NCBI RefSeq assembly: GCF_002902685.1
Contig: NZ_PPRN01000021.1
Span: 1 to 60,215 of the forward strand
Reading direction: 5' to 3'
DNA: 60,215 nucleotides
Source: Staphylococcus pettenkoferi
GTDB taxonomy: Bacteria; Bacillota; Bacilli; Staphylococcales; Staphylococcaceae
Of this stretch, positions 28,773 to 40,408 are shown piece by piece. The translations under genes and the position numbers were made by a program. Position 1 is the stretch's first letter, and each line of letters starts with the position of its first letter. The notes beneath the pieces are model-generated. The model was not told the DNA's origin. It did not search any database and saw only the letters and a list, made by a program, of their open reading frames with translations.

Positions 28773-30839
28773 TTGGCAGAAAATCTAGTCATAGTTGAAT
28801 CGCCCGCAAAAGCTAAAACAATAGAAAAATATTTAGGTAAAAAGTATAAAGTAATCGCATCAATGGGGCACGTACGTGACTTGCCTCGTAGTCAAATGGG
28901 TGTCGATTATGAAAATAATTATGAACCGAAATATATTACGATTCGCGGTAAAGGCCCTGTAGTCAAAGACTTGAAGCGTCATGCTAAAAAAGCGAAACAC
29001 GTTTATTTAGCAAGTGACCCTGACCGTGAAGGAGAGGCTATTGCGTGGCATTTAGATCATATATTAGAAATTGAAGATGATGGGAAGACAAGAGTCGTAT
29101 TTAATGAAATTACAAAAGAGGCGGTCAAAGACAGCTTTAAACATCCACGTGGCATAGAGATGAATCTCGTGGATGCACAACAAGCACGCCGTATACTCGA
29201 CCGTTTAGTGGGTTACAATATTTCTCCAGTATTGTGGAAGAAAGTTAAGAAAGGCTTATCAGCAGGACGCGTTCAAACGGTAGCTTTACGTTTAGTGATA
29301 GACAGAGAGAATGAAATCAGAAACTTTAAACCAGAAGAGTACTGGAAGATTGAAGGCGAATTCCGTTACAAACGTTCTAAGTTTACTGCACGTTTCTTAC
29401 ATTTGAAGGATAAACCATACAAATTGGAGAAGAAAGACGACGTCGAATATATCACGAAACAACTAGACAGTGACCAATTTGAAGTGACTAAAGTTACAAA
29501 GAAAGAAAAGAAACGTCATCCTGCGAAACCTTTTACTACATCTACGCTGCAACAAGAAGCTGCGCGTAAACTTAACTTTAAAGCGCGTAAGACGATGATG
29601 GTAGCGCAACAACTATACGAAGGTATCGACCTGAAGAAACAAGGTACGGTTGGTTTGATTACTTATATGCGTACAGACTCTACACGTATTTCAAATCAAG
29701 CACAAGCAGAAGCGAAATCTTATATTGAGTCTGAATACGGTAAGGATTATACTGCGTACCGTCAATCTAAAGGTCAAGGGGATCAAGATGCGCACGAAGC
29801 GGTAAGACCGACGAGTGTATATCGTACGCCATCTGACATGAAACCTTATCTTTCTAGAGATCAATACAGACTCTATAAATTAGTATGGGAACGTTTTGTA
29901 GCGAGTCAAATGGCTGCTGCCATCTTAGACACAGTGGCTATGGATTTAACTCAGAACGATGTGAAGTTCCGTGCTAACGGTCAAACAGTTAAATTCAAAG
30001 GCTTTATGTCTGTATACGTCGAAGCGAAAGATGATAAAGACGAGAATAAAAATAACAAATTACCTGTTATTAAAGAAGGAGAGATGGTGACAGCAACAAA
30101 GATTGATCCATCTCAACACTTTACGCAACCACCTCCGCGTTATACAGAAGCGCGTTTAGTTAAAACGTTAGAAGAATTGAAGATTGGACGCCCGTCAACA
30201 TACGCGCCAACAATTGATACAATTCAAAAGCGGAATTATGTGAAGAATGAAAGCAAGCGTTTCGTACCAACGGAGTTAGGTGAAATTGTTTACGAACAGG
30301 TAAAAGATTACTTCCCTGAAATTATCGATGTTGACTTCACAGCTAATATGGAAACATTACTCGATAAAATTGCGGAAGGTGAAATCGATTGGCACAAAGT
30401 TATCGATGATTTCTATTCTAGCTTTGAACAAGATGTTCAACGTGCTGAAGAAGAAATGGAAAAGATAGAAATCAAAGATGAGCCAGCTGGTGAAGATTGT
30501 GAAGTTTGTGGCGCACCAATGGTTATTAAGATGGGACGCTATGGTAAGTTTATGGCTTGCTCTAATTTCCCAGATTGCCGTAATACGAAAGCGATTGTTA
30601 AGAAGATTGGTGTCGATTGTCCGAAATGTAAAGACGGCGAAGTCATCGAACGTAAATCTAAGAAGAACCGTATTTTCTATGGCTGTTCAAATTATCCAGA
30701 CTGTGACTTCGTAACATGGGATAAACCGGTTGGACGTAACTGTCCTAAGTGTGACCATTATCTTGTCAATCATAAGAAAGGTCAATCTAGCCAAGTTATT
30801 TGTTCAAACTGTGATTATAAAGAAGAAGTTCAAAAATAA
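28773..30839 (+). CDS. topA: DNA topoisomerase I
   Basis: Type IA topoisomerase that relaxes negative supercoils. The Toprim domain has [17 protein letters not shown] and SDPDREGE (81-88). The active-site tyrosine is Y298 in YMRTDSTR. The C-terminus has three Cys4-type zinc ribbons beginning CEVCGAP, CPKCKDG and CPKCDHY. It has 688 residues. It starts at TTG 28773 with GGGGGT upstream; the N-terminus fits the family. Confidence 0.97.
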   Translation: MAENLVIVESPAKAKTIEKYLGKKYKVIASMGHVRDLPRSQMGVDYENNYEPKYITIRGKGPVVKDLKRHAKKAKHVYLASDPDREGEAIAWHLDHILEIEDDGKTRVVFNEITKEAVKDSFKHPRGIEMNLVDAQQARRILDRLVGYNISPVLWKKVKKGLSAGRVQTVALRLVIDRENEIRNFKPEEYWKIEGEFRYKRSKFTARFLHLKDKPYKLEKKDDVEYITKQLDSDQFEVTKVTKKEKKRHPAKPFTTSTLQQEAARKLNFKARKTMMVAQQLYEGIDLKKQGTVGLITYMRTDSTRISNQAQAEAKSYIESEYGKDYTAYRQSKGQGDQDAHEAVRPTSVYRTPSDMKPYLSRDQYRLYKLVWERFVASQMAAAILDTVAMDLTQNDVKFRANGQTVKFKGFMSVYVEAKDDKDENKNNKLPVIKEGEMVTATKIDPSQHFTQPPPRYTEARLVKTLEELKIGRPSTYAPTIDTIQKRNYVKNESKRFVPTELGEIVYEQVKDYFPEIIDVDFTANMETLLDKIAEGEIDWHKVIDDFYSSFEQDVQRAEEEMEKIEIKDEPAGEDCEVCGAPMVIKMGRYGKFMACSNFPDCRNTKAIVKKIGVDCPKCKDGEVIERKSKKNRIFYGCSNYPDCDFVTWDKPVGRNCPKCDHYLVNHKKGQSSQVICSNCDYKEEVQK

Positions 30840-31100
30840 CGATCGGCTCACTTTATTACGATAAATAATGACGAATTTGTTACAAGTGTATATTTTCTAG
30901 CTTATTTCTTGTTATACTTTGTGGCGTGAGTCACTATCAGCGACTGATTACTATTATTAGTTGTAACTATACGCTCTTAATAGTCTTCAGTTGCTCTTTT
31001 TATCCTTTTGAAGCTCATGTCAAGTGGAGAGATAAACCTTAAATTTGAGCATTGTAATATACATTTTAATACATAATGAACGACTAAGGGAGGTAATTAA

Positions 31101-32411
31101 ATGACTGAAACGGTTAATGTCGTGGGAGCTGGCTTGGCTGGATCTGAAGCTGCTTATCAGTTAGCGGAACGTGGTGTGAAGGTTAACTTGATTGAGATGC
31201 GACCAGTGAAACAAACGCCTGCTCACCATACTGATAAGTTTGCTGAACTCGTATGTTCCAACTCATTGCGCGGTAACGATCTCACGAATGCAGTGGGTGT
31301 GTTGAAAGAAGAAATGCGCCGTTTGGATTCACTTATTATTCAAGCTGCAGATCATGCGCGTGTACCAGCAGGAGGTGCGCTTGCTGTCGATCGTCACGAT
31401 TTCTCAGGTTATATTACAGATACGTTGAAGAATCATCCGAACATCACTGTTCTTAATGAAGAAGTGAATTCAATTCCAGAAGGCTATACGATTATCGCAA
31501 CTGGGCCTTTAACTACTGATCATCTTGCTCAAGAAATCGTAGACATTACAGGTCGAGATCAACTCTATTTCTATGATGCAGCTGCGCCTATTGTTGAGAA
31601 AGACAGTATTGACATGGATAAAGTTTATCTCAAGTCTCGTTACGATAAAGGTGAAGCAGCATATTTAAACTGCCCGATGACTGAAGAAGAGTTCAATCGT
31701 TTCTACGATGCGTTGTTAGAAGCGGAAGTTGCACCGGTTAATGAGTTTGAAAAAGAAAAGTATTTCGAAGGTTGCATGCCATTTGAAGTTATGGCTGGTA
31801 GAGGTCGCAAAACGTTACTCTTCGGTCCGATGAAACCTGTGGGCTTAGAAGATCCTAAGACAGGCGAAACACCCTATGCAGTTGTGCAATTGAGACAAGA
31901 TGATGCAGCAGGCACGCTTTATAATATCGTTGGCTTCCAAACACATCTTAAATGGGGCGCTCAGAAAGAAATCGTGCGCTTGATTCCAGGATTAGAGAAT
32001 GTAGACATCGTTCGTTATGGCGTGATGCACCGTAATACTTTTATCAATTCACCTGATGTGCTTAATCAGAAATATGAATTGATTACTCATCCTAACGTTT
32101 ACTTTGCTGGTCAAATGACAGGTGTGGAAGGTTATGTCGAAAGTGCTGCAAGTGGACTTGTTTCAGGTATCAATCTTGCACATAAGATCAACGGCAAAGG
32201 TGAAGTCATCTTCCCACGTGAAACAATGATTGGTAGCATGGCATACTACATTTCACATGCGAAGAATGATAAGAACTTCCAACCTATGAATGCTAACTTT
32301 GGTGTCTTACCTTCCTTAGATAAAAAGATTAAAAATAAAAAAGAACGTAATATGACTTATGCTGAAAGAGCTTTAGATTACTTGGAGAACTTTAAAAAAA
32401 CGTTAGTTTAG
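31101..32411 (+). CDS. trmFO: tRNA (uracil-5-)-methyltransferase TrmFO
   Basis: Folate- and FAD-dependent enzyme that makes m5U54 in the T-loop of tRNA. It has an N-terminal FAD-binding motif [19 protein letters not shown], the conserved cysteine in [10 protein letters not shown], a second one in [11 protein letters not shown], and a C-terminal [17 protein letters not shown]. It has 436 residues. The ribosome binding site AAGGGAGGT precedes ATG 31101. The 261-base gap from topA has no clear terminator. Confidence 0.96.
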   Translation: MTETVNVVGAGLAGSEAAYQLAERGVKVNLIEMRPVKQTPAHHTDKFAELVCSNSLRGNDLTNAVGVLKEEMRRLDSLIIQAADHARVPAGGALAVDRHDFSGYITDTLKNHPNITVLNEEVNSIPEGYTIIATGPLTTDHLAQEIVDITGRDQLYFYDAAAPIVEKDSIDMDKVYLKSRYDKGEAAYLNCPMTEEEFNRFYDALLEAEVAPVNEFEKEKYFEGCMPFEVMAGRGRKTLLFGPMKPVGLEDPKTGETPYAVVQLRQDDAAGTLYNIVGFQTHLKWGAQKEIVRLIPGLENVDIVRYGVMHRNTFINSPDVLNQKYELITHPNVYFAGQMTGVEGYVESAASGLVSGINLAHKINGKGEVIFPRETMIGSMAYYISHAKNDKNFQPMNANFGVLPSLDKKIKNKKERNMTYAERALDYLENFKKTLV

Positions 32412-32524
32412 GAAAGTAAGCTATACTCTTTAGAAAATTTCGAAAATATGACCATTTTTGATGGTTATTGATCGCAGTTCCTTCTATCAATATGCTACAA
32501 TTCATATTGATGGAGGGATTTTAT

Positions 32525-33418
32525 TTGGAGAAAATCCAACGAGATTATTTGTATATGTTAAAGGTCGAACGACAATACTCTGAATATACAGTGTTATCTT
32601 ACAAAGAAGATTTAGAACAGTTTAATGGCTTTTTAGAACAAGAGTTGTTGAATCTCGCTACCTTTCAATACAAAGATGCTCGCAATTACTTAAGTTATCT
32701 CTATGAACAAGGATTAAAAAGAACGACAGTATCACGAAAAATTTCCACTTTACGAAGCTTTTATGAATATTGGATGACTCAAGATGAAAGTGTAGTCAAT
32801 CCTTTTATACAACTCGTCCACCCTAAGAAAGAACAGTATTTACCACAGTTCTTCTATAACGAAGAGATGGAAGCGATGTTCCAAACTGTGAGCCAAGATA
32901 AGAAGAAAGGTCTCAGAGATAGTGTCATACTAGAGTTGCTTTATGCGACGGGGATGAGGGTATCTGAACTTGTGCATATTAAGCGTACAGATTTAGATCT
33001 TAATCTACCAGGTGTGAAAGTATTAGGTAAAGGTAATAAAGAACGCTTTATTCCATTTGGTGAGTTCTGTAAGCAACGCATTCAACAATATCTTGAGGAG
33101 TTCCAGCCTCTACAACATGCGAGTCACGAATTTCTCATCGTGAATATGCAAGGTGATCCAATTACCGAGCGCGGCGTTCGATACGTACTCAATGATGTCG
33201 TAAAACGTACCTCTGGTGTAACGGACATTCATCCTCACAAATTAAGACATACTTTCGCTACACACATGCTTAATGAGGGTGCGGACTTGCGTACTGTACA
33301 AGCGTTGCTCGGTCATGTTAACTTATCGACGACTGGTAGGTATACCCACGTATCCAATGATCAATTGAGAAAAGTTTATTTAAACGCACATCCACGTGCA
33401 AAGAAGGAGAAGAGATGA
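32525..33418 (+). CDS. xerC: Tyrosine recombinase XerC
   Basis: Resolves chromosome dimers at dif together with XerD. It has an N-terminal SAM-like DNA-binding domain (about 1-85) and a catalytic domain with R145 (GMRVSEL), the [14 protein letters not shown] box, the [12 protein letters not shown] segment and the nucleophile Y273. It has 297 residues. The start is TTG 32525, 7 bases after GGAGGG; upstream ATG codons at 32468 and later lack this support. It begins the conserved xerC-hslV-hslU-codY unit. Confidence 0.95.
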   Translation: MEKIQRDYLYMLKVERQYSEYTVLSYKEDLEQFNGFLEQELLNLATFQYKDARNYLSYLYEQGLKRTTVSRKISTLRSFYEYWMTQDESVVNPFIQLVHPKKEQYLPQFFYNEEMEAMFQTVSQDKKKGLRDSVILELLYATGMRVSELVHIKRTDLDLNLPGVKVLGKGNKERFIPFGEFCKQRIQQYLEEFQPLQHASHEFLIVNMQGDPITERGVRYVLNDVVKRTSGVTDIHPHKLRHTFATHMLNEGADLRTVQALLGHVNLSTTGRYTHVSNDQLRKVYLNAHPRAKKEKR

Positions 33419-33419
33419 T

Positions 33420-33962
33420 ATGAGTACATCAATTCATGCGACGACGATATTTGCTATCCAACATAACGGTCATTCTGCAATGGCTGGTGATGGACAGGTA
33501 ACATTAGGCAATCAAGTCATTATGAAACAGACTGCGCGTAAAGTGCGCACTTTGTACGATGGTAAAGTCTTGGCGGGCTTTGCTGGAAGTGTGGCTGACG
33601 CATTTACTCTATTTGAAAAGTTTGAAACGAAACTGCAACAATTTAGTGGTAACCTTGAGCGTGCTGCTGTAGAACTTGCACAAGAATGGCGAGGCGACAA
33701 ACAGTTACGTCAGCTCGAAGCGATGCTCATCGTAATGGACAAAGAGAATATTCTTGTCGTGAGCGGTACTGGCGAAGTGATTGCGCCTGACGATGATCTC
33801 ATCGCTATAGGTTCTGGCGGTAACTACGCTTTAAGTGCAGGTCGTGCATTAAAACGTCACGCGCAAGATATGTCAGCAAAAGATATGGCTTATGAAAGTT
33901 TACGCGTGGCCTCAGATATTTGCGTATTTACGAATGATCAAATTGTCGTCGAAGAACTTTAG
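33420..33962 (+). CDS. hslV: ATP-dependent protease subunit HslV (ClpQ)
   Basis: Proteolytic subunit of the HslUV (ClpYQ) protease. The N-terminal threonine nucleophile follows processing in [25 protein letters not shown] and [14 protein letters not shown] are typical. It has 180 residues from ATG 33420, which has AAGGAG upstream and lies one base after the xerC stop. Confidence 0.96.
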   Translation: MSTSIHATTIFAIQHNGHSAMAGDGQVTLGNQVIMKQTARKVRTLYDGKVLAGFAGSVADAFTLFEKFETKLQQFSGNLERAAVELAQEWRGDKQLRQLEAMLIVMDKENILVVSGTGEVIAPDDDLIAIGSGGNYALSAGRALKRHAQDMSAKDMAYESLRVASDICVFTNDQIVVEEL

Positions 33963-34106
33963 TTGAAAAGGAAGAATTTTTTAAAAAGTATATACATTGA
34001 TAATAAAAATAAGTTATAGTAATTATGCTAGGCAGTTTTGATAACAAAATTATCTATATTAGCTACTGTAACTCAATGATTTAATATGAATATGGAGGAA
34101 GCTTAG

Positions 34107-35519
34107 ATGGAAGCGAATAGCATTAAATTAACGCCTAAAGATATTGTCTCAAAGCTAAATGAATATATCGTAGGCCAAGATGATGCCAAGAGAAAAGTAG
34201 CCATAGCGCTTCGCAATCGTTATCGCCGTAGTCTGCTCAGCGAAGAAGAGAAACAAGAAATTGCACCAAAGAATATCTTGATGATTGGTCCGACTGGTGT
34301 AGGAAAGACAGAAATCGCACGTCGTATGGCCAAGATTGTTGGTGCGCCATTTATCAAAGTAGAAGCAACGAAATTTACTGAAGTGGGCTATGTAGGCCGA
34401 GACGTTGAAAGTATGGTTAGAGATTTAGTTGACGTTGCAGTACGTCTCGTTAAAGATCAGAAGAAAGCACTCGTGAACGATGAAGCAACAGCGAAAGCGA
34501 ACGATAAACTAGTTAAGTTACTCGTTCCTAGCATGAAGAAGAAAGCGAGTCAATCTAATGGTAATAATCCGCTAGAATCACTCTTTGGTGGCGCGATTCC
34601 TAATTTCGGTCAGAATAACGATGACGAAGATGAAGAAGCACCTAACGAAGAAGTGAAGACGAAACGTTCTGAGATTAAGAAACAGCTTTTAGCAGGAGAA
34701 CTAGAAGACGAGAAAGTGCGTATCAAAGTCGAACAAGATCCAGCAGCTATGGGTATGTTAGGTACTAATCAGAATCAGCAAATGCAAGATATGATGAATC
34801 AACTCATGCCTAAGAAGAAAGTTGAACGTGAATTACCTGTGAAGACCGCGCGTAAGATTCTCGTGGATGACTACGCAGATCAACTCATTGACCAAGAAAC
34901 AGCCAACCAAGAAGCCATTGAACTTGCTGAACAAATGGGGATTATCTTTATCGACGAAATTGATAAGGTTGCAACGGGTAATCAGAACTCTGGTCAAGAC
35001 GTTTCACGCCAAGGTGTGCAACGTGATATCCTGCCTATCCTTGAAGGTAGCGTCATTCAAACGAAATATGGTAGTGTAAGTACTGAACATATGCTATTTA
35101 TAGGCGCTGGTGCTTTCCACGTTTCTAAACCTAGCGACCTCATTCCTGAGTTACAAGGTCGTTTCCCAATCCGTGTCGAACTCGAAAGTCTATCTGTAGA
35201 AGATTTCGAACGTATTCTCAAAGAACCAAGACTTTCACTCATTAAACAATATGAGGCGTTGCTCGACACTGAAGAAGTAACGGTCAACTTCTCAGATGAA
35301 GCAATACACCGCTTAGCTGAAATTGCTCATCAAGTTAACCAAGACACAGATAATATCGGTGCACGTCGTTTACACACGATATTAGAAAAAATGTTAGAAG
35401 ATTTATCATTCGAGGCGCCAAGCATGCCTCATGCAGAAGTCGATATTACCCCGCAATATGTTGATGATAAGTTGAAGTCTATTTCAACAAACAAAGATTT
35501 AAGTGCATTTATCTTATAA
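34107..35519 (+). CDS. hslU: ATP-dependent protease ATPase subunit HslU (ClpY)
   Basis: AAA+ unfoldase partner of HslV. Walker [16 protein letters not shown] (from 61), pore motif EVGYVGRD (near 92), a long charged I-domain insertion (about 110-245, rich in Lys and Glu), and Walker [12 protein letters not shown] (near 278) are visible, followed by [12 protein letters not shown] and the C-terminal tail ending SAFIL that docks into HslV. It has 470 residues. Confidence 0.96.
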   Translation: MEANSIKLTPKDIVSKLNEYIVGQDDAKRKVAIALRNRYRRSLLSEEEKQEIAPKNILMIGPTGVGKTEIARRMAKIVGAPFIKVEATKFTEVGYVGRDVESMVRDLVDVAVRLVKDQKKALVNDEATAKANDKLVKLLVPSMKKKASQSNGNNPLESLFGGAIPNFGQNNDDEDEEAPNEEVKTKRSEIKKQLLAGELEDEKVRIKVEQDPAAMGMLGTNQNQQMQDMMNQLMPKKKVERELPVKTARKILVDDYADQLIDQETANQEAIELAEQMGIIFIDEIDKVATGNQNSGQDVSRQGVQRDILPILEGSVIQTKYGSVSTEHMLFIGAGAFHVSKPSDLIPELQGRFPIRVELESLSVEDFERILKEPRLSLIKQYEALLDTEEVTVNFSDEAIHRLAEIAHQVNQDTDNIGARRLHTILEKMLEDLSFEAPSMPHAEVDITPQYVDDKLKSISTNKDLSAFIL

Positions 35520-35543
35520 TATAAAGGAAAAAGGAGAAGAAAT

Positions 35544-36317
35544 ATGAGCTTATTATCAAAAACTAGAGAGTTAAACACTTTACTACAAAAACATAAAGGT
35601 ATCGCCGTAAACTTTAAAGATGTAGCACAAACGATTAGTAACGTAACGATTACAAACGTATTTATCGTATCTCGTAAAGGTAAAATCTTAGGATCTAACC
35701 TCAATGAATTATTGAAAAATGATCGTATCATTCAAATGTTGGAAACACGTCATATTCCAACTGAATATACTGAAAAATTAATGGACGTGAAAGAAACGAG
35801 ATCAAACATTGATATTGATGATGTATTATCTGTATTCCCACCTGAAAATAAAGATTTATTCGAAGACAGTAGAACGACAATCTTCCCAATCTTAGGCGGT
35901 GGTGAACGTTTAGGTACACTCGTACTTGGCCGTGTACACGATGATTTCTCTGAAAATGACCTTGTATTAGGTGAGTATGCTGCAACAGTTATCGGTATGG
36001 AAATTCTTCGTGAGAAACATAACGAAGTTGAACAAGAAGCACGTGATAAAGCAGCAATCAACATGGCTATTAACTCACTATCTTACTCAGAAAGTGAAGC
36101 GATTGAACATATCTTTGAAGAACTTGGCGGTCAAGAAGGTTTACTCATCGCTTCAAAAGTTGCTGATCGCGTAGGTATTACACGTTCAGTTATCGTAAAC
36201 GCTTTACGTAAACTTGAAAGTGCCGGTGTAATCGAGTCTCGTTCACTTGGTATGAAAGGTACATTTATCAAGGTTAAGAAAGCTAAATTCTTAGATGAAC
36301 TTGAACGTTTAAAATAG
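35544..36317 (+). CDS. codY: GTP-sensing global transcriptional regulator CodY
   Basis: Repressor that responds to branched-chain amino acids and GTP and controls nutrition and virulence genes in low-GC Gram-positives. An N-terminal GAF domain (about 1-155; [35 protein letters not shown]) is joined to a winged helix-turn-helix (about 200-240; [28 protein letters not shown]). It has 257 residues, the usual length. It is last in the xerC-hslVU-codY unit and has its own terminator. Confidence 0.97.
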   Translation: MSLLSKTRELNTLLQKHKGIAVNFKDVAQTISNVTITNVFIVSRKGKILGSNLNELLKNDRIIQMLETRHIPTEYTEKLMDVKETRSNIDIDDVLSVFPPENKDLFEDSRTTIFPILGGGERLGTLVLGRVHDDFSENDLVLGEYAATVIGMEILREKHNEVEQEARDKAAINMAINSLSYSESEAIEHIFEELGGQEGLLIASKVADRVGITRSVIVNALRKLESAGVIESRSLGMKGTFIKVKKAKFLDELERLK

Positions 36318-36483
36318 TTAAATAATGAGCTTATCTAGAATAGTATAGGTGGTTAGAGTGTGCGAAAGTTCTCTCGTTTGAAATATAGAAGGAGTTAACA
36401 ATAATCTTTCTTTCCAGCCTATACAATAGATGTTTGGAGCTGAAAGGCTATGAGTTATTCAGAGCCGTATCATTCCCCTTAGA

Positions 36484-36525
36484 AGTGGAGCAGTGAATCA
36501 TTTAGATTACTGTTCCGCTCTTTTT
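36484..36525 (+). terminator. codY intrinsic terminator
   Basis: AGTGGAGCAGT (36484-36494) pairs with ACTGTTCCGCT (36509-36519) with G-U pairs, then CTTTTT. It lies 170 bases after the codY stop; the space between shows no gene. Confidence 0.85.
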
Positions 36526-36556
36526 ATGAGTGTTTTACGTACTTGATTTCAACCTA

Positions 36557-36585
36557 TTGCTTTAACAGAACTTTTATGGTATATT
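36557..36585 (+). promoter_or_regulatory. rpsB promoter
   Basis: TTGCTT (36557-36562) and TATATT (36580-36585) are 17 bases apart. Confidence 0.65.
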
Positions 36586-36589
36586 AAAT

Positions 36590-36708
36590 GACGGCTAAGA
36601 AGCCAATACACACACAAATTGCGGAAGTATAAAGGGTGCGTCGATGAACTTCGACGTGTTTATATGAGCGATTTGTGGAGGTAAATAACCATTAGGAGGA
36701 TTTATATC
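36590..36708 (+). ncRNA. Putative ribosomal protein S2 leader
   Basis: The 5' untranslated region of rpsB is about 115 nt. It contains the hairpin CGTCGA-TGAACT-TCGACG (36638-36655) and two purine-rich segments (GTGGAGG, TTAGGAGG) near the start. S2 leaders regulate rpsB-tsf in many bacteria. This call rests on position and structure only. Confidence 0.4.
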
Positions 36709-37506
36709 ATGGCAGTAATTTCTATGAAACAATTACTTGAAGCAGGTGTTCACTTCGGTCACCAAACTCGCCGTTGGAACCCTAAGATGAAACGATACAT
36801 TTTTACTGAACGTAATGGTATCTACATTATCGACTTACAAAAAACAGTTAAGAAAGTTGAAGAAGCATACAACTTCGTTAAAAAATTATCTGAAGATGGC
36901 GGTAAAGTCCTATTCGTAGGTACTAAGAAACAAGCGCAAGAATCAGTTAAGAACGAAGCCGAACGTGCTGGTCAATTCTACGTTAACCAAAGATGGTTAG
37001 GTGGAATCTTAACTAACTATAAAACAATTTCTAAACGTATCAAACGTATTTCTGAAATCGAAAAAATGGAAGAAGACGGCTTATTTGAAGTTCTTCCTAA
37101 AAAAGAAGTTGTTGAACTTAAAAAAGAATACAACCGCTTAATCAAATTCTTAGGCGGTATTCGCGATATGAAATCTATGCCTGATGCATTATTCGTTGTT
37201 GACCCTCGTAAAGAGCGCAACGCTATCGCGGAGGCCCGTAAACTAAATATCCCTATCGTTGCAATTGTGGATACTAACTGTGATCCTGACGAAATCGATT
37301 ACGTTATCCCAGCGAACGATGACGCTATCCGTGCCGTTAAATTATTAACTGGTAAGATGGCAAATGCAGTACTTGAAGGTCAACAAGGTGTATCTAATGA
37401 TGAAGTAGCAGCTGAGCAAAACATTGACTTAGAAGAATCTAAATCAAATGAAGATACTCAAAATGCTGACTCAACTGAAGAAAGCACTTCTGTTGAATCT
37501 AAGTAA
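36709..37506 (+). CDS. rpsB: 30S ribosomal protein S2
   Basis: Small-subunit protein needed for translation initiation. The start [36 protein letters not shown] and [19 protein letters not shown] are diagnostic. It has 265 residues with an acidic, Ser/Glu/Asp-rich C-terminal tail (about 233-265) longer than the core. The ribosome binding site TTAGGAGG is strong. Codon choice is that of a highly expressed gene. Confidence 0.97.
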   Translation: MAVISMKQLLEAGVHFGHQTRRWNPKMKRYIFTERNGIYIIDLQKTVKKVEEAYNFVKKLSEDGGKVLFVGTKKQAQESVKNEAERAGQFYVNQRWLGGILTNYKTISKRIKRISEIEKMEEDGLFEVLPKKEVVELKKEYNRLIKFLGGIRDMKSMPDALFVVDPRKERNAIAEARKLNIPIVAIVDTNCDPDEIDYVIPANDDAIRAVKLLTGKMANAVLEGQQGVSNDEVAAEQNIDLEESKSNEDTQNADSTEESTSVESK

Positions 37507-37521
37507 GCATAATGTAAAATG

Positions 37522-37555
37522 GGTGATAAGATAATCAGGCTTATCACCTTTTTTT
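37522..37555 (+). terminator. Terminator between rpsB and tsf
   Basis: GGTGATAAG (37522-37530) pairs perfectly with CTTATCACC (37540-37548), followed by TTTTTTT. It can reduce readthrough from rpsB to tsf. Confidence 0.9.
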
Positions 37556-37597
37556 AAAATAAAATATATTAAAGTAACAATATTGGAGGAATAATAA

Positions 37598-38476
37598 ATG
37601 GCAATTTCAGCTAAACTTGTTAAAGAATTACGCGAAAAAACTGGCGCTGGTATGATGGACTGTAAAAAAGCGTTAACTGAAACTGACGGCGACATCGACA
37701 AAGCTGTTGACTACCTACGTGAAAATGGTATCGCTAAAGCAGCTAAAAAAGCAGATCGTATCGCTGCAGAAGGTTTAGTACACGTTGAAACTAAAGGTAA
37801 CGACGCTGTTATCCTTGAAATTAACTCAGAGACTGACTTCGTTGCACGTAACGAAGGTTTCCAAGAGTTAGTTAAAGAAATTGCTAACCAAGCGTTAGAA
37901 ACTAAAGCTTCATCTGTAGAAGAATTAAACGAATCTAAATTACCAAGTGGCGACACTGTAGATGGACGTATGAAAGAAGCGATCGCTACTATCGGTGAAA
38001 AATTAAGCATCCGTCGTTTCGCTATCAGATCTAAATCTGACAATGATGCATTCGGTGCTTACCTTCACATGGGTGGCCGTATTGGTGTGCTTTCAGTAGT
38101 TGAAGGTACAACTGACGAAGAAGCTGCTAAAGACGTAGCTATGCACATCGCTGCTATCAATCCTAAATACGTTTCTTCTGACCAAGTAAGCGAAGAAGAA
38201 TTATCTCATGAAAAAGAAGTATTAAAACAACAAGCGTTAAACGAAGGTAAACCAGAAAAAATCGTTGAAAAAATGGTTGAAGGTCGTATGCGCAAATACT
38301 TACAAGAAATTTGTGCTGTTGACCAAGACTTCGTTAAAGATCCAGATCAAACAGTTGAATCTTACCTCAAATCTAAAGGTGGAAAACTTGTTGACTTCGT
38401 ACGCTATGAAGTAGGCGAAGGTATGGAAAAACGTGAAGAAAACTTTGCTGATGAAGTTAAAGGGCAAATGAAATAA
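37598..38476 (+). CDS. tsf: Translation elongation factor Ts
   Basis: Nucleotide exchange factor for EF-Tu. The N-terminal UBA-like domain has [20 protein letters not shown], and the TDFVARN motif that contacts EF-Tu (about 80-86) is present, followed by the two-part core and a short C-terminal module. It has 292 residues. GGAGG precedes ATG 37598. Confidence 0.97.
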   Translation: MAISAKLVKELREKTGAGMMDCKKALTETDGDIDKAVDYLRENGIAKAAKKADRIAAEGLVHVETKGNDAVILEINSETDFVARNEGFQELVKEIANQALETKASSVEELNESKLPSGDTVDGRMKEAIATIGEKLSIRRFAIRSKSDNDAFGAYLHMGGRIGVLSVVEGTTDEEAAKDVAMHIAAINPKYVSSDQVSEEELSHEKEVLKQQALNEGKPEKIVEKMVEGRMRKYLQEICAVDQDFVKDPDQTVESYLKSKGGKLVDFVRYEVGEGMEKREENFADEVKGQMK

Positions 38477-38491
38477 TATTTCATAGATTTG

Positions 38492-38573
38492 TACAAGGAA
38501 GAAGACACCTTTGTATTCCCGTATGAAAGACATCTTTTATATAGGAAGACTACCTGTGTCTTCTTTACTTGTA
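38492..38573 (+). terminator. Long hairpin after tsf
   Basis: TACAAG (38492-38497) and CTTGTA (38568-38573) flank the perfect 10-base stem AAGAAGACAC (38499-38508) with GTGTCTTCTT (38556-38565). The loop is 47 bases. It ends just before the pyrH promoter. It lacks a strong T-run, so it may be a 3'-end stabiliser or processing structure rather than a simple terminator. Confidence 0.6.
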
Positions 38574-38576
38574 TCA

Positions 38577-38606
38577 TTGACAATATTTTGTTCTTATTTC
38601 TGTAAT
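38577..38606 (+). promoter_or_regulatory. pyrH-frr promoter
   Basis: A consensus TTGACA (38577-38582) and TGTAAT (38601-38606) are 18 bases apart. A start near 38613 gives a leader of about 280 nt. Confidence 0.65.
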
Positions 38607-38633
38607 AGAACGTCAGAAGTTAATAAAGGAAAT

Positions 38634-38855
38634 AGGTTGGAGTGAGTGGAGCGCTAGCATTGCTTTGTGTTGTTAGTTACGTGCTAAAGCGTTTAATGTA
38701 GACTGCGAGCGCTTGCCTCCGAGATGACAAGTAGGTTGAGAGAAAGCGCTTGTCAATCAAGGAGAAGAAGTGTTGAAGCGCAGAGATTTTACTCCGCGTA
38801 AATGAGCAAGCAGCAACATGATGCGACGCAGAGTGCGAGCGCTTGCCTCCAACCT
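38634..38855 (+). ncRNA. Candidate structured leader RNA of pyrH
   Basis: This 222-base region is closed by AGGTTGGAG (38634-38642) with CTCCAACCT (38847-38855). A second helix AGCGCTAGCA (38650-38659) with TGCGAGCGCT (38834-38843) follows inward with one mismatch. Internal hairpins include GACAAG (38726-38731) with CTTGTC (38749-38754) and one near 38777-38797. The 17-base sequence TGCGAGCGCTTGCCTCC occurs twice (38704-38720 and 38834-38850), so the 5' arm could pair with either copy. It appears more G+C-rich than nearby spacers. I do not recognise a known family; it could also be an inserted repeat element. Confidence 0.55.
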
Positions 38856-38891
38856 AAAAAGTACATAAAATTGAGATGAGAGGATAATATA

Positions 38892-39614
38892 ATGGCTCAA
38901 ACATCTAAATACAAACGTGTTGTTCTTAAATTAAGTGGTGAAGCATTAGCTGGAGATGACGGATTCGGAATCAATCCAATCATCATCAAAAGCGTAGCTC
39001 AACAAGTAGCTGAAGTTGCGAAGATGGATTGTGAAATCGCCGTAATCGTCGGTGGTGGAAATATTTGGCGCGGTAAGACAGGAAGCGATTTAGGTATGGA
39101 TCGCGGTACAGCTGACTACATGGGTATGTTAGCTACAGTAATGAATGCCTTAGCTTTACAAGACAGTCTTGAACAATTAGACTGCGATACGAGAGTCTTA
39201 ACTTCTATTGAAATGAAACAGGTCGCTGAACCTTACATCCGTCGTAGAGCGATTAGACATTTAGAGAAGAAACGCGTCGTTATCTTTGCGGCAGGCATTG
39301 GTAACCCTTACTTCTCTACAGACACAACGGCTGCATTAAGAGCAGCTGAAGTAGAAGCTGACGTTATCCTTATGGGTAAAAATAACGTCGACGGTGTCTA
39401 CTCAGCAGATCCTAAACAAGATCCAAATGCGAAGAAATATGATCATTTAACTCATATTCAAATGTTGCAAGAAGGTTTACAAGTTATGGACTCTACAGCA
39501 TCATCCTTCTGTATGGACAACAATATTCCATTAAATGTATTCTCTATAATGGAAGAAGGCAACATTAAACGTGCTGTATTAGGCGAAGAAATCGGAACAT
39601 TAATTACTAAATAA
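38892..39614 (+). CDS. pyrH: Uridylate kinase
   Basis: Phosphorylates UMP to UDP, an essential pyrimidine step. This is an amino-acid-kinase fold protein: [66 protein letters not shown] and [15 protein letters not shown]. It has 240 residues. It is paired with frr 16 bases downstream, as in most bacteria. Its long structured leader is described separately. Confidence 0.97.
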   Translation: MAQTSKYKRVVLKLSGEALAGDDGFGINPIIIKSVAQQVAEVAKMDCEIAVIVGGGNIWRGKTGSDLGMDRGTADYMGMLATVMNALALQDSLEQLDCDTRVLTSIEMKQVAEPYIRRRAIRHLEKKRVVIFAAGIGNPYFSTDTTAALRAAEVEADVILMGKNNVDGVYSADPKQDPNAKKYDHLTHIQMLQEGLQVMDSTASSFCMDNNIPLNVFSIMEEGNIKRAVLGEEIGTLITK

Positions 39615-39630
39615 TTCGAGGTGTATATTC

Positions 39631-40185
39631 ATGAGTGACATAATTAAAGATACGAAGGCGAGAATGAAGAAATCAATCGATAGCCTTTCAAGAGAATTAG
39701 CAAACATTAGTGCAGGTCGAGCAAACTCTAACTTGCTCAACGGTGTAACTGTAGATTATTACGGTGCGCCAACACCTATTCAACAACTTGCAAGTATCAA
39801 CGTTCCTGAAGCAAGACTATTAGTCATCTCACCTTATGACAAAGGTTCTGTAGAAGATATCGAGAAAGCAATCAACGCTGCTAACTTAGGTGTTAATCCT
39901 ACAAGTGACGGCGAAGTGATTCGAATCACAGTTCCTGCTTTAACAGAAGAACGCCGTAAAGAACTTTTCAAAGAAGTTAAGAAGATCGGTGAAAATGCAA
40001 AAGTTTCAGTGCGTAACATTCGTCGTGATGTCAATGATACATTGAAAAAACAAGAAAAAGATGGCGAATTAACTGAAGACGACTTAAAAACTCAAACAGA
40101 TAATGTTCAAAAAGCTACAGATGACTCAATTAAAGAAATTGACCAACTTGTAGACGATAAAGAAGAAGACATTATGTCTGTATAA
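39631..40185 (+). CDS. frr: Ribosome recycling factor
   Basis: Splits post-termination ribosomes with EF-G. The sequence shows [53 protein letters not shown] and RNIRRDVND. The length of 184 residues is standard. A strong terminator follows. Confidence 0.97.
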   Translation: MSDIIKDTKARMKKSIDSLSRELANISAGRANSNLLNGVTVDYYGAPTPIQQLASINVPEARLLVISPYDKGSVEDIEKAINAANLGVNPTSDGEVIRITVPALTEERRKELFKEVKKIGENAKVSVRNIRRDVNDTLKKQEKDGELTEDDLKTQTDNVQKATDDSIKEIDQLVDDKEEDIMSV

Positions 40186-40271
40186 TACACTTCTGTCCTA
40201 TAAGTCGCTCACCCATTTAGAATGCTTTCGCTAATGAATGATGTAGAGTGATGACACATGACAGACTAACG

Positions 40272-40306
40272 AACTGTATCAAATCATACTTTGGTACAGT
40301 TTTTTT
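40272..40306 (+). terminator. pyrH-frr intrinsic terminator
   Basis: AACTGTATCAA (40272-40282) pairs with TTGGTACAGTT (40291-40301) with one G-U pair; the T-run extends to 40307. Confidence 0.92.
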
Positions 40307-40408
40307 CTTTGTATATTCAATCACAACAGTTAGTATGATAAAATGAGAGTTAAATGTAGACACAAATCATTATGCTAAACAGAGATGAGAGTGCTCGGAG
40401 GAAATACG

